A stretch of 64,000 nt of DNA, from contig OZ252296.1 in NCBI GenBank assembly GCA_965250245.1, positions 2,356,001 to 2,420,000 on the forward strand, in the 5' to 3' direction. Both the position numbers and the translations under genes were made by a program. This DNA comes from JABDIP01 sp965250245. Lineage in GTDB: Bacteria; Pseudomonadota; Alphaproteobacteria; DSM-16000; Inquilinaceae. The notes under the pieces were generated by a model that did not search any database, was not told the origin of the DNA, and saw only the letters and a list, made by a program, of their open reading frames with translations. Of this stretch, positions 7,817 through 18,859 are shown one piece after another; position 1 is the stretch's first letter; every line of letters begins with the position of its first letter.

Positions 7817-9265
7817 TCAGCCCCGCCGCAGTAGACGGCCCGCACGGTCACCGGTCGGTTTGCCGTCCAGCAAGGTCAGCCGGCCGTTGACGAGGACCAT
7901 GGCGATGCCGGCGGCCGGCAGGGTCGGCTCGTCATAGGTGGCGCGGTCGGCGATGGTTTCCGGGTCGAAGACCACCAGATCGGCGAAATTGCCCGCGGCG
8001 AGAACGCCGCGGCCGGGCAGGCGGAAGGTCTCGGCCGGCAGCCCGGTCATGCGGCGCACCGCTTCCTCCAGGCCGAACAGGCCCTCGTCGCGGCCGTAAT
8101 GGCCGATGACGCGGGGGAAGGTGCCCCAGAGCCGGGGGTGCGGGTGGGTGTCGTGGGGCAGGCCGTCGGAGCCGATCATGGTGTGGCGATAGGCCAGGAT
8201 GCGGCGGACATCCGCCTCGTCCATCTGGAAATAGACCGCGCCGGCCGGGTCCAGGCGGCGGGCGGCGTCTTCCTGGCTGCAGCCCCATTCGGCGGCGATA
8301 TCGGCGAGGTCGCGGCCGGCCATCTCCGGATGCGGCTTCGACCAGCTCACCCGGATGCGGATGTCCGGGTCCATGAAGCGCGGGATCAGCACCGTGGAGC
8401 CGGCGGCGTAGGGGTAGGCGTCGAGCCCGACCGGCTGGCCGGCGCGGGCGGCGTCGATCGCGGCCAGGGTCTCGGTGCTGCGCCCCCAATTGGCCGGCCC
8501 GGCGCATTTGTGGTGCGAGATCACCACCGGGACATCGGCGCGTCGGCCGGTCTCGAAGGTCTCCTCCAGGGAGTCCAGCACTCCGTCATGCTCGTCGCGC
8601 ATATGGGTGGTGTAGATGCCGCCGGTCCCTGCCAGCCGGGCGGCCAGCGCCGAGACCTCGTCGATGCCGGCGGCCTCGTTCGGCGGGTAGAACAGGCCAG
8701 TGGAAAAGCCGATCGCGCCGGCCTCAAGCGCGTCGGAGAGGAGGGTGCCCATCGCATCGATTTCGGCGGCGGTCGCCGGGCGGCCGATGTCGTCCATTAC
8801 CCCGACGCGGAGCGTGGAATGGCCGATCAGCGCGGCCACGTTCACAGTAGGCCGGGCCGCGTCGACGGCGGCGGCATAGTCGGCGAAGCGCGGATAGCGG
8901 AACATGCGCCGCTGGCCGAGCAGGTTCATCGGCGGCGGTGGGTCGCCGTCCAGCACGATCGGCGACAGGCTGACGCCGCAATTGCCCACCACCACGCTGG
9001 TCACCCCCTGGCTGATCTTCGCCGGCATCTCCGGCGTGTCGATCACCGCCCGGTCGTCATGGGTGTGCACGTCGATGAAGCCCGGTGCGACGGCAAGACC
9101 GCCGAGGTCCATCTCGTCGGCCGCCGGGGCGTCGATGCTCTCGCCGATTGCGGCAATGCGGTCGCCGTGCAGGGCGATATCGCCCGGCCGTGCCGCCGCC
9201 CCGGTGCCGTCGACGATCAGGGCGTCGCGGAGGATCAGGTCGTAGGGCGTGGCGTCACCGGCCAT
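7817..9265 (-). CDS. N-acyl-D-amino-acid deacylase (D-aminoacylase), amidohydrolase family
   Basis: 482 residues. The metal site begins with PGFIDVHTHDD (His67, His69), and the NCGVS loop with Cys96 is the D-aminoacylase hallmark in which a Cys bridges zinc. Further ligands are expected in VVISHHKCAG and, near the C terminus, IGSDGLPHD. The end of the protein has the beta-sandwich pattern GRGVLAAGNFADLVVFDP common to the superfamily. It hydrolyses N-acyl-D-amino acids to D-amino acids and a carboxylate in the cytoplasm. It is downstream of the allantoinase on the same strand, separated by a palindromic repeat. In this setting it may act on an N-carbamoyl or N-acyl substrate, but a ureide role is inference. 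Confidence 0.87.
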   Translation of the reverse strand: MAGDATPYDLILRDALIVDGTGAAARPGDIALHGDRIAAIGESIDAPAADEMDLGGLAVAPGFIDVHTHDDRAVIDTPEMPAKISQGVTSVVVGNCGVSLSPIVLDGDPPPPMNLLGQRRMFRYPRFADYAAAVDAARPTVNVAALIGHSTLRVGVMDDIGRPATAAEIDAMGTLLSDALEAGAIGFSTGLFYPPNEAAGIDEVSALAARLAGTGGIYTTHMRDEHDGVLDSLEETFETGRRADVPVVISHHKCAGPANWGRSTETLAAIDAARAGQPVGLDAYPYAAGSTVLIPRFMDPDIRIRVSWSKPHPEMAGRDLADIAAEWGCSQEDAARRLDPAGAVYFQMDEADVRRILAYRHTMIGSDGLPHDTHPHPRLWGTFPRVIGHYGRDEGLFGLEEAVRRMTGLPAETFRLPGRGVLAAGNFADLVVFDPETIADRATYDEPTLPAAGIAMVLVNGRLTLLDGKPTGDRAGRLLRRG

Positions 9266-9283
9266 TTCCCGTCCATCCCGTTG

Positions 9284-9376
9284 TTGTCATTCCCGCGAAG
9301 GCGGGAATCCAGTGTACACGGCGATGCGGCCGTCAGTGCGGTGCAGACTGGATTCCCGCTTTCGCGGGAACGACAA
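9284..9376. repeat. Palindromic repeat, ATTCCCGCGAA type (copy 1)
   Basis: Arms 9284-9313 and 9347-9376 are inverted copies with 28 of 30 positions matching; each carries ATTCCCGCGAA-GCGGGAATCC. The loop is 33 bases. It lies between the allantoinase and the D-aminoacylase on the minus strand. A second copy of the same core is at 27108-27182. Confidence 0.85.
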
Positions 9377-9418
9377 ATGGGAGAGGGGGACGATGGACCC
9401 CGAGGCAACGGCCGTCGT

Positions 9419-10336
9419 CTACCCCTCTCCCTGGAACGGATGCCGGTCGATCCAGTGGCGGGCGATGTCGATGCGGCGGCAGACCCAGACGCGCTCGTGC
9501 CCGGCCACGTAGTCGAGGAAGCGGGCCAGCGCCGCGGCCCGGCCCGGGCGGCCGGCGAGGCGGCAATGCAGGCCCACCGACAGCATCTTCGGGCTGTCCG
9601 CGCCTTCGGTGTAGAGGGTGTCGAAGCTGTCCTTCAGGTAGGCGAAGAACTGGTCGCCGGAATTGAAGCCCTGGGCGGTGGCGAAGCGCATGTCGTTGGC
9701 GTCCAGGGTGTAGGGGATCACCAGATGCGGCCGGCCATGCTCGGTGTTCCAGTAGGGCAGGTCGTCGGCATAGGAATCGCTGTCGTAGAGGAAGCCGCCT
9801 TCCTCCACGACCAGCCGGCGGGTGTTGGGGCCGCAGCGGCCGGTGTACCAGCCGACCGGCCGCTCGCCGGTGGCCTTCTGGATCGCCTCGATGGCGAGGG
9901 TCATGTGCTCGCGCTCGGTCGCCTCGTCGATGTCCTGGTAGTCAATCCAGCGCCAGCCATGGCTGGCGATCTCATGGCCGGCGGCGACCATGGCGCGGGC
10001 GACCTCCGGGTGCCGGGCGATCGCCATGCCGACGCCGTAGCAGGTCAGCCGCATGCTGCGTTCGGCGAACAGGCGCAGGAGGCGCCACACGCCGGCCCGG
10101 CTGCCGTATTCGTAGATCGATTCCATGTTCATGTGCCGCTGGCCGGCCAGCGGCTGGGCCCCGACGATCTCGGACAGGAAGGCCTCCGACGCCGGGTCGT
10201 CGTGCAGCACGCAGTTCTCGCCGCCCTCTTCGTAGTTCAGCACGAACTGCACCGCGATCCGCGCGCCGCCGGGCCAGTCGGCATGCGGCGGCTTGGGGCC
10301 GTAGCCCACCATGTCGCGGGGGTAGCTGCTGTCCAT
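9419..10336 (-). CDS. puuE: Allantoinase of the polysaccharide-deacetylase fold
   Basis: 305 residues, the usual length. It opens with YPRDMVGYGPKPPHADWPGGARIAVQFVLNYEEGGE, written here in parts: YPRDMVGYG, PPHADWPGGARIAV and NYEEGGE, the N-terminal signature of PuuE. HEIASHGWRW is the NodB-like motif, and TGRCGPNT and LHCRLAGRPGR are later family motifs. PuuE hydrolyses allantoin to allantoate without a metal, unlike the AllB type. A divergent amidohydrolase gene starts 80 bases away, and the fused OHCU decarboxylase/HIU hydrolase and XdhAB are at 26-31 kb, so a ureide pathway is well supported. Confidence 0.93.
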   Translation of the reverse strand: MDSSYPRDMVGYGPKPPHADWPGGARIAVQFVLNYEEGGENCVLHDDPASEAFLSEIVGAQPLAGQRHMNMESIYEYGSRAGVWRLLRLFAERSMRLTCYGVGMAIARHPEVARAMVAAGHEIASHGWRWIDYQDIDEATEREHMTLAIEAIQKATGERPVGWYTGRCGPNTRRLVVEEGGFLYDSDSYADDLPYWNTEHGRPHLVIPYTLDANDMRFATAQGFNSGDQFFAYLKDSFDTLYTEGADSPKMLSVGLHCRLAGRPGRAAALARFLDYVAGHERVWVCRRIDIARHWIDRHPFQGEG

Positions 10337-10416
10337 GTAACGGGTCTCCGTCTTGCCCGGCGGGTGCCGGCGGGATAAGTGAGGGGTCCAGCCAAATCAG
10401 TCCGGAGCACTCTGCC

Positions 10417-11682
10417 ATGGCAACCTTTCCGTCGGAACAGGCATTGGCGGCGGCCCGGCGGGTCGACGAACAGCGCCTGTGGCAGCGCCACATGGACATG
10501 GCGCGGCACGGCGCGCGGGAGGATGGCGGGGTCAATCGCCAGGCCTTCTCCGCCGAGGACGCGGCCGGCCGGGCGCAGCTTGCGGAATGGGCGGAGTCGC
10601 TCGGCTTCGGTCTGTTGCTCGACCCGATCACCAACCTCTATGTCCGGCGCGCCGGCAGCGATCCGGACGCCGCGCCGGTGCTGGCCGGCAGCCATCTGGA
10701 CAGCCAGCCCATGGGCGGCAAGTTCGACGGCGCCTTCGGCGTCCTGGCGGCGTTCGAGGCGCTGCAGGCGATCGCCGAGGCCGGCATCGAGACCCGGCGG
10801 CCGATCGAGGCGGTGGCCTGGGTAAACGAGGAGGGGTCGCGCTTCCAGCCCGGCATGGCCGGCTCGTTCGTGTTCACCGGCGCCATGCCTCAGGCCGAAG
10901 TGGAAGCGGCCCGGGACGCGGAGGGGATCGCCGTCGGCGACACGCTGGCGGCCATGCGCGCCGCCACGCCCACGGCCGTCGACCGGCCGCTGGGCATCGA
11001 GGTCGCCGCCTATGTGGAGGCGCATATCGAGCAGGGGCCGCGGCTGGAGGCGGCCGGGCTGCCGATCGGCGTCGTCACCGGCATCCAGGGCGCGCGCTGG
11101 TTCGCCATCGAGGTGACCGGCCATGCCGACCATGCAGGCACCACGCCCCGGGCCCAGCGCCGGGATGCGCTGCTGGCGGCCACCCGCATGGTCACCGCGC
11201 TGGAGGCAATGACCGCCGATCCCGACGACGTGGTGCGCTTCACCGTCGGCCGTTTCGACGTGGTGCCGGGCTCGCCGAACACGGTGCCGGAGCGGGTGTT
11301 CTTCACCATCGACCTGCGCCACCCCGACGCCGAGGTGCTGAACCGCTTCGGTGACGCCATCGCCCATCTGTGCCAGAGCGAGGCCGGCCCCTGCGGCGTC
11401 TCCGTCACCGAGACCCAGTACAGCGCGCCGGTCGCCTTTCCAGGGCGGATGCGCGACACCATCCGGGCCGCCGCCGAGGCGCTCGGCCTGGGACACATGG
11501 ACCTGCCGTCCGGCGCCGGCCATGACGCCAAGTCGCTGGCCGGAATCTGCCCGACCGGCATGATCTTCGTGCCCTGCGAGAAGGGCATCAGCCACAACCC
11601 GGCGGAGAACGCGACGGCTTCCGACCTGGCGGCCGGCGCCCGCGTCCTGGCCGCCACGTTGGTCGACCTGGCCAATGGGTGA
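10417..11682 (+). CDS. M20-family allantoate amidohydrolase / N-carbamoyl-L-amino-acid hydrolase
   Basis: 421 residues. Metal ligands and motifs are GSHLDSQPMGGKFDGAFG (His93, Asp104) and VNEEGSRF (Glu138/139), with a later GHADHAGTTP that belongs to the dimerisation lid and substrate site, and SGAGHDA near the C terminus. This pattern is shared by AllC, HyuC-type carbamoylases and beta-ureidopropionase, which cannot be separated by motifs alone. Divergence from puuE favours allantoate as the substrate, yielding ureidoglycine or ureidoglycolate, CO2 and ammonia. Cytoplasmic. Confidence 0.85.
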   Translation: MATFPSEQALAAARRVDEQRLWQRHMDMARHGAREDGGVNRQAFSAEDAAGRAQLAEWAESLGFGLLLDPITNLYVRRAGSDPDAAPVLAGSHLDSQPMGGKFDGAFGVLAAFEALQAIAEAGIETRRPIEAVAWVNEEGSRFQPGMAGSFVFTGAMPQAEVEAARDAEGIAVGDTLAAMRAATPTAVDRPLGIEVAAYVEAHIEQGPRLEAAGLPIGVVTGIQGARWFAIEVTGHADHAGTTPRAQRRDALLAATRMVTALEAMTADPDDVVRFTVGRFDVVPGSPNTVPERVFFTIDLRHPDAEVLNRFGDAIAHLCQSEAGPCGVSVTETQYSAPVAFPGRMRDTIRAAAEALGLGHMDLPSGAGHDAKSLAGICPTGMIFVPCEKGISHNPAENATASDLAAGARVLAATLVDLANG

Positions 11683-11716
11683 CGCAGGGCAATACGATCG
11701 GCCAGGCATTACAACG

Positions 11717-11802
11717 GCCGTCATTGCGAGGAGCCGACGGCGACGCGGCAATCCACTCTCGGCGGTTAGAGTGGATCGCCGCGCTTCGCTCGCGATGACG
11801 GC
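11717..11802. repeat. Palindromic repeat, GCGATCCACT type (copy 1 of 3)
   Basis: An imperfect hairpin: outer arms GCCGTCATTGCGAG and CTCGCGATGACGGC, inner arms CGGCAATCCACTCT and AGAGTGGATCGCCG, with an 8-base loop. The same element recurs at 42175-42257 and 54264-54343, each time between genes. No coding potential. Confidence 0.85.
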
Positions 11803-11843
11803 AGGTGGTAGCCGGAGAGTGGGCGCCGAGGCTCGAAACTGAC

Positions 11844-12320
11844 ATGAACGCGCCAGTCGTCACTTTGGCCGAGATCACCGCCGACAGCGTGCGGAGTGTG
11901 ATCGACCTCGACGTGGCGCCGGAGCAGCGTGGCTTCGTCGCGCCTAACGCGGTCTCGATCGCCGAGGCGTATTTCGAGAAGGGTGCCTGGTTCCGGGCGA
12001 TCGAGGCGGATGGCGAAGCGGTCGGCTTCGTCATGCTGTTCGACCCGACCCTGCCGGGCGCGACCGCCGACCCCGACGACGCGCCCGGCGACATCACGCT
12101 GTGGCGTTTCATGATCGACCGGCGGCACCAGCGCCGCGGCGTCGGCCGCAAGGCGCTGGATCTGGTGGTCGGCCATGTCCGCACGCGGCCCGACGCGGCG
12201 CGCCTGGTGTCCAGCTATGTGCCCGGCGAGGCCGGCCCGCGCGCCTTCTACCTGGATTACGGATTCACCGAGACCGGCGAGATGGACGATGACGGCACCG
12301 AGGCGGTGATCGTCTATCCG

Positions 12321-12326
<6 letters not shown>
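11844..12326 (+). CDS. GNAT-family N-acetyltransferase
   Basis: 160 residues from the ATG at 11844; the frame is open further up but into the palindromic repeat, so the internal ATG is preferred. The acetyl-CoA loop is HQRRGVGRKAL, preceded by the beta4 strand TLWRFMIDRR, and the C terminus has the FYLDYGFTETGEM element seen in spermidine/diamine-type acetyltransferases (BltD-like). It probably acetylates a small amine; the substrate is unknown. It ends with a 6-base overlap with the convergent M48 peptidase gene. Confidence 0.8.
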
Positions 12327-14273
<1,947 letters not shown>

Positions 14274-14329
14274 CTAGGCCCCCATGCGCCGTGTGACCAC
14301 CCGGCGTCCGCCGGGGTTGGTGGGGGGCG

Positions 14330-14932
14330 CTAGGCGAAGGAGACCTTGGGCGCCTGGCGCGCCTCCGGGTTCTGGATCTGCAGCAGGGCGGCTTCCTTGA
14401 AGCCGCAATTGTTGGCGACCAGGCTGTCGGGGAAGGTCTCACGCATGGTGTTGTACTGCATGACCGAGTCGTTGAAGGCCTGGCGGGCGAAGGCGACCTT
14501 GTTCTCGGTCGAGGTCAGCTCCTCGGAGAGCTGCATCATGTTCTCGTTGGCCTTGAGGTCCGGATAGGCCTCCGACAGGGCGAACAGCTTGCCCAGCGCC
14601 CCGGTCAGCATGCCCTCGGCGCCGATCAGCGCCTGGGTGGCGATGGCCTCGCCGGGGTCGGCCTGGACCTGCTTCATCGCCGCCATGGCCTGGTTGCGCG
14701 CCTGGATCACCGCCTCCAGCGTCTCCCGCTCATGGGCCATATAGCCCTTGGCGGTCTCGACCAGATTGGGAATGAGGTCGTAGCGGCGCTGCAACTGCAC
14801 TTCGATCTGGGCGAAGGCGTTCTTGAAGCGGTTCCGGCTGGTGACGAGCTTGTTGTAGATGCCGATGACGTAGAACGCCAGCAGCACCACCAGCGCGACG
14901 ACGACAATCAGGGCAATGGTTGATCCGCTCAT
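14330..14932 (-). CDS. lemA: LemA family protein
   Basis: 200 residues from the ATG at 14932, chosen for the GGAG just upstream and because the membrane segment then sits at the N terminus (about 5-24). The rest is helical, with the LemA hallmarks YNKLVTSRNRFKNAF, QLQRRYDLIPNLVET and AYPDLKAN, and FNDSVMQYN near the C terminus. LemA proteins are membrane-anchored four-helix proteins usually encoded next to an HtpX-like peptidase or a TPM-domain protein, as here. Their molecular role is unsettled. Confidence 0.93.
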   Translation of the reverse strand: MSGSTIALIVVVALVVLLAFYVIGIYNKLVTSRNRFKNAFAQIEVQLQRRYDLIPNLVETAKGYMAHERETLEAVIQARNQAMAAMKQVQADPGEAIATQALIGAEGMLTGALGKLFALSEAYPDLKANENMMQLSEELTSTENKVAFARQAFNDSVMQYNTMRETFPDSLVANNCGFKEAALLQIQNPEARQAPKVSFA

Positions 14933-15076
14933 GGTCTCCGGGTCCAGGGCTTCGTGGCGGGAATGGCCGTTCATGGCCGAGGGGCGGCCAGCGTGCCGCC
15001 GATCCGTAGCGTGCGATGCAACTACAGGATTACGGTGACCAATGTGTTAACCGTAATTCGACCCGACGCCAAGTCG

Positions 15077-15355
15077 TCAGTCGGCCGATTGCGCCGGGCG
15101 GGGCAGCAGTTCCGTCAGCGTCTCGCGGCAGGGCGAGGTCTGGAGAAAGTCGCTGAGCGCCACGCCGCCGGACTCCACCGCCGCGTCGAGCCGGGCGAGT
15201 TCGGCCGGCAGCAGCCGCCGCAGCTCCAGAAGATGGTTGTATTGCGCGTCGCAGGCCGGGATCGGCGCCGGGTAGCGCAGGATCTCATCGGCCACCGCCT
15301 TGGACAGCAGCTCCATGCCCAGCCGCAGCCGGTCCCAGTCCGATCGCGCAACCAT
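15077..15355 (-). CDS. Small protein of unknown function between LemA and an M48 peptidase
   Basis: 92 residues from the ATG at 15355; a longer open frame exists upstream but runs into the peptidase coding region in another frame. The sequence is helical and soluble with two Cys (IPACDAQ, TSPCRET). No family recognised. It lies 57 bases after the M48 gene and 144 bases before LemA, on the same strand, so it is likely part of that transcript. A role with the peptidases is only suggested by position. Confidence 0.55.
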   Translation of the reverse strand: MVARSDWDRLRLGMELLSKAVADEILRYPAPIPACDAQYNHLLELRRLLPAELARLDAAVESGGVALSDFLQTSPCRETLTELLPRPAQSAD

Positions 15356-15411
15356 GGCGGCGAGTCTGCCGCAATCGGCGACGCGGGAACAAGGTCCCGC
15401 TGCCGCCGGGG

Positions 15412-17202
15412 TCAGACTTCCCAGCGCATGCGCACGTAGAGCAGCAGCTCGCGCTCGGACTGCGGCAGATGGCCATCGGCCATGGCGATGCCCTTCAGGT
15501 AATCGTACACCGCGCGCCGCTTCTCGGCGTCGAACTCGATCGACAGGTCGTCGACGGTCCGGCGGAAGTCGGGCAGCCCATCCGGTTCGCTGCAGCATTC
15601 GCGGAATTCGATCCGGTCGAATCCCGGCATCAGCCGGGCGCCGACTTCCTCGGCGACGGCGATCTCTTCCAGGCTGACCTGGCCGTCGACGCTGATCAGC
15701 GCGGCGCTCAATGCGTAGATCGGGTTGTCGCCGGCCGGCAGCGGCTGCTGAGGATCCTGGCCATCCGGCGGCATCTCGACCGCACGCCGTAGCGAGTCCC
15801 CGGGGGGATCGGCGGCGCCCATCATCACCATCAGGCGGTGCTCCTGCACCGTCAGGTCGCGCTCGAGCATCTGCGGATTGTCGATCAGCGCATCGCTGCT
15901 GCCGCCTGTCCCAACCAGCGTTTCCACGGTCAGGGTCTCGGGGTCGAATCCGATATTGCGATACCGCGCGTCGATGGTGGGGTGGGAGTCGGTCGGGTGC
16001 GGGATCTCGGTGGCCAGGATCTCGGTCATGATCGCCCCGACCGCCTTGTGGGTCACATCGTATTTGGCCGCGTCCTCGAAGATCTTGGAGATGTTGGCGT
16101 TGATCTTGCCCTGGTTCAGGCGCTCGACATTCTCCTCGCGCACCTGTGCCCAGACCGGCCCGTAGACCGCGACCTTGCCCAGGGCGGAGGCCAGCGCCTG
16201 CGGGCTGGAGACGCTAACACCGACCTTGTCGGCCTCGAACTCCCGGTCGCGGCTGATCATGCGCTCGTTGCGGGCGAACAGCTCGATCATCAGCGACAGC
16301 ATGGACAAGGCCGGCAGCCGGGCGATGGTGGCGGCGTTGACCCCGTCGCCTTCCAAGGTGTCGATGGCACGGGCCAGGCCGGTGTAGACCGGCGCGAATT
16401 TCAGGGTGTAGGCGGTGTCCGCGCCCTTGAAGTGGCCCAGCTCGTGGCCGATCACCGCGCGCAGCTCTTCCAGGTTGAACAGCCGCATCAGCGGCAGCGA
16501 CAGGAACAGGGTCTCGCCCTTGACCGCCTTGTCCTCGTTGATGATCTCCACAGTCGCGGCGGTGGCGAAGAAGGTCGGGTCGAGGCCGACGATGATGTTG
16601 TCGGGCGGGTGGGCGCCGATCTTGCGGGCGATCTCGGCGACGAAGTCCCACAGCTTCGGCGCCCGGGTCTTGTCGACCACCTTGGCGAAGATCTGGGTCG
16701 AGGGGCGGCGGCCGAGCCGCACCGTGGCGGCGATCAGCTTGAAGCCGCCGAACAGGGCGCCGAGCGCGATCATGCCGACCAGCCAGATATGCAGCCGGCC
16801 GATCAGGTGGACCTCCGCCGCCGCGACCGTATAGGTCAGGATGGCGCCCTGCACGAAGACCAGGCCGGTGACCATCAGCAGCGAGAGCGGGATCAGCATC
16901 GGGAAGATCGCCGCGTTCAACTCGCGGCTGCGGCCGGCCACCATGGCGGTGACGAAGTACAGCGCCATCAGGTCGAAGGCCGCCACGCCGCTCCAGAAGC
17001 TGGCCTCGCGCAGCATGACCAGCCGCCGCACGATGCCGCAGCCATTGTCGGCCAGCAGGCTCTCGGTCGCGCAAAAGGTGATCATCTCGGGCGGCACGGG
17101 CTGGCCGTTGATCAACTCGCCGAGGATCCATTCGGCGGTGAAGAAGCCCGCAACCGGGATCGCCAGTCCGACGGTGAACGCGACAAGTACCTTCCGGACC
17201 AT
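15412..17202 (-). CDS. M48 membrane metallopeptidase with C-terminal TerB domain
   Basis: 596 residues. TM segments at about 7-25, 68-90, 98-125 and 138-160 precede the catalytic domain: HELGH at 253-257 and RDREFEADKVG with the third ligand, Glu. Residues from about 490 hold a TerB-like helical pair (ALISVDGQVSLEE and YLKGIAMADGHLPQSE), whose two acidic DG motifs are the metal-binding signature of TerB (tellurite resistance) domains. The architecture differs from plain HtpX and parallels the other M48 gene at 12321. It is first in the LemA/M48 run; the FAD oxidase gene is 108 bases upstream on the same strand. Confidence 0.87.
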   Translation of the reverse strand: MVRKVLVAFTVGLAIPVAGFFTAEWILGELINGQPVPPEMITFCATESLLADNGCGIVRRLVMLREASFWSGVAAFDLMALYFVTAMVAGRSRELNAAIFPMLIPLSLLMVTGLVFVQGAILTYTVAAAEVHLIGRLHIWLVGMIALGALFGGFKLIAATVRLGRRPSTQIFAKVVDKTRAPKLWDFVAEIARKIGAHPPDNIIVGLDPTFFATAATVEIINEDKAVKGETLFLSLPLMRLFNLEELRAVIGHELGHFKGADTAYTLKFAPVYTGLARAIDTLEGDGVNAATIARLPALSMLSLMIELFARNERMISRDREFEADKVGVSVSSPQALASALGKVAVYGPVWAQVREENVERLNQGKINANISKIFEDAAKYDVTHKAVGAIMTEILATEIPHPTDSHPTIDARYRNIGFDPETLTVETLVGTGGSSDALIDNPQMLERDLTVQEHRLMVMMGAADPPGDSLRRAVEMPPDGQDPQQPLPAGDNPIYALSAALISVDGQVSLEEIAVAEEVGARLMPGFDRIEFRECCSEPDGLPDFRRTVDDLSIEFDAEKRRAVYDYLKGIAMADGHLPQSERELLLYVRMRWEV

Positions 17203-17310
17203 GGGCCGAACCCGCCTGCCGTCTTAATTGGAAGAGTGGTTCGGGTATACCAACCTTTAGATGAAGGATTGGTTGACTGCCGGAAGAGTCCGGGTCGGGT
17301 CTGCGGCGGC

Positions 17311-18831
17311 CTAGAACTCCGCCAGATAGCGGTCCCAGAATGCATTGCGGAAGACCAGGTCCGGGTCGGCGGCACGCTTGCGCTCGACGAATTCGGCGAT
17401 CCTCGGGTAGCCGAGGCGCAGCTGGTCCGGCGTCGCATGCGGCCGGTAGGGCAGGTAGTAGGTGCCGCCCAGCCCCAGCGTGGCGTCGATCAGCGCCCGG
17501 GTCATCCGCGCCATATCGGCCTCGGCGCGGGCGGTCTTCTCCTGCGAGAACAGCATCACCGCGGCGATGCGCGGCTCCGGCGCGTAGGCCAGCACGCTCT
17601 CCCGATCGGCGGCCACGTAACGCAGGGTGATGTTGAGCAGCGACTGGTACGAAGACGGGATGATGCGCCGGCATGCCGCGACGAAATCGGCGAACCGGTC
17701 CGGCGCCACGAAATACTCGTGCAGGATGTCGGTGCGCGCCGGGTCGCCGTCGGCCAGGGTCGCGACCGGCTCGAACAGCAGGCTGTTGCGGGTCACTGTC
17801 CCGCCGAGCAGCCGGGGCGCGATGTTGCTCTCGACCCACCAGCGCAGATCCTTCAGGCGCTCCGAGCCGAACTGGCCACGGAAGATCTGACGCGTCGCCC
17901 ATCCGATCGTCTCGGAGCGCGACGCCGCCGGCAGGTCGGTCTGGTCCTCGGCCGGCCGGTAGGTGACCAGGATCGCCTCGTCCAGGAAGCCGTCGATGGC
18001 GGTTTGCATCCGCCCATAGGCCATCTGGACGCCGTCGCCGGCGGTCACCGCCTCGTCCAGGCGTCGCCCGATTTCGGCCGACGGCATTACCGTGTAGCTC
18101 GGTTCCAGCCGGGTGTTCGGCACCATGTCGAGCTCCAGCGCGGTGATCACGCCGGTCAGCCCGTAGCCGCCCATGGCCATCTCGAACAGCGGCCGGTTGC
18201 CGTTGCGCGAGCAGGTCACCAGCGCGCCGTCGGCCAGCATCATCGTCACCGACCGCACGGTGCTGCCGCACGGGCCGAACGGGACCGGCCAGCCATGGGC
18301 GTTGACGCAGAAGGTGCTGGCGACGCCGAAATCGCTGTTGGACTGCATCACCGCCGGCGAGAAGCCCAGCGCGTCCAGCCGCTGGACCACGGTGTGCCAG
18401 CGCGTGCCCGCCGCGACCCGATAGGTGCCGGCCGCGGTGTCGGCGTCCAGCGCGTCCTGTGCCAGGGTCACGGCGGTGCCGCCCCGCGGCAGGCTGTGCC
18501 CGCCCATGGAATGGCGCGCGGCGCTGGCGGCGAAGGGCCGGCCGGACTGCCGGCACTCCGCGAGCTCGGCGCGCAGTGCCGCCAGGAACCCATCATCGGG
18601 ACGGCGGGAGAGGGTGAGGTGGCGGGCGACGGGGGTCTGGCTGAGCGCGCTTGCGTCGTTGAGCAGGACGCCGCCGCCGGTCGGCGTTTCCCCGGCCGGG
18701 ATCTCGGGCCGTCCGGGCTGGCCGGTCGTGTGCAGGCGATGGACGCCCCAGGCACCAAGCGCCGCCCCGGCCCCGACCAGCAAGCTGCGCCTGGCCAGCG
18801 TTCCCAGAAGCGATCGTTTCGATGCCGTCAT
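17311..18831 (-). CDS. FAD-binding oxidoreductase with Tat-type signal
   Basis: 506 residues from the ATG at 18831. The N terminus has a twin-arginine-like motif and hydrophobic stretch (ARRSLLVGAGAALGAWG), so export by Tat is likely. The PCMH/FAD_binding_4 domain follows: RHSMGGHSLPRGG, AGTRWHTVVQRL, MQSNSDFGVASTFCVNAHG and GGYGLTGVITALELD. This is the p-cresol methylhydroxylase type of flavoprotein, as in sugar or alcohol oxidases with a covalent or tight FAD. The substrate is unknown. It is upstream of the M48/LemA run and 28 bases after the GST gene on the same strand. Confidence 0.8.
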   Translation of the reverse strand: MTASKRSLLGTLARRSLLVGAGAALGAWGVHRLHTTGQPGRPEIPAGETPTGGGVLLNDASALSQTPVARHLTLSRRPDDGFLAALRAELAECRQSGRPFAASAARHSMGGHSLPRGGTAVTLAQDALDADTAAGTYRVAAGTRWHTVVQRLDALGFSPAVMQSNSDFGVASTFCVNAHGWPVPFGPCGSTVRSVTMMLADGALVTCSRNGNRPLFEMAMGGYGLTGVITALELDMVPNTRLEPSYTVMPSAEIGRRLDEAVTAGDGVQMAYGRMQTAIDGFLDEAILVTYRPAEDQTDLPAASRSETIGWATRQIFRGQFGSERLKDLRWWVESNIAPRLLGGTVTRNSLLFEPVATLADGDPARTDILHEYFVAPDRFADFVAACRRIIPSSYQSLLNITLRYVAADRESVLAYAPEPRIAAVMLFSQEKTARAEADMARMTRALIDATLGLGGTYYLPYRPHATPDQLRLGYPRIAEFVERKRAADPDLVFRNAFWDRYLAEF

Positions 18832-18859
18832 GCGCTGGGCGGCACCGGGTGTGCGGCGC

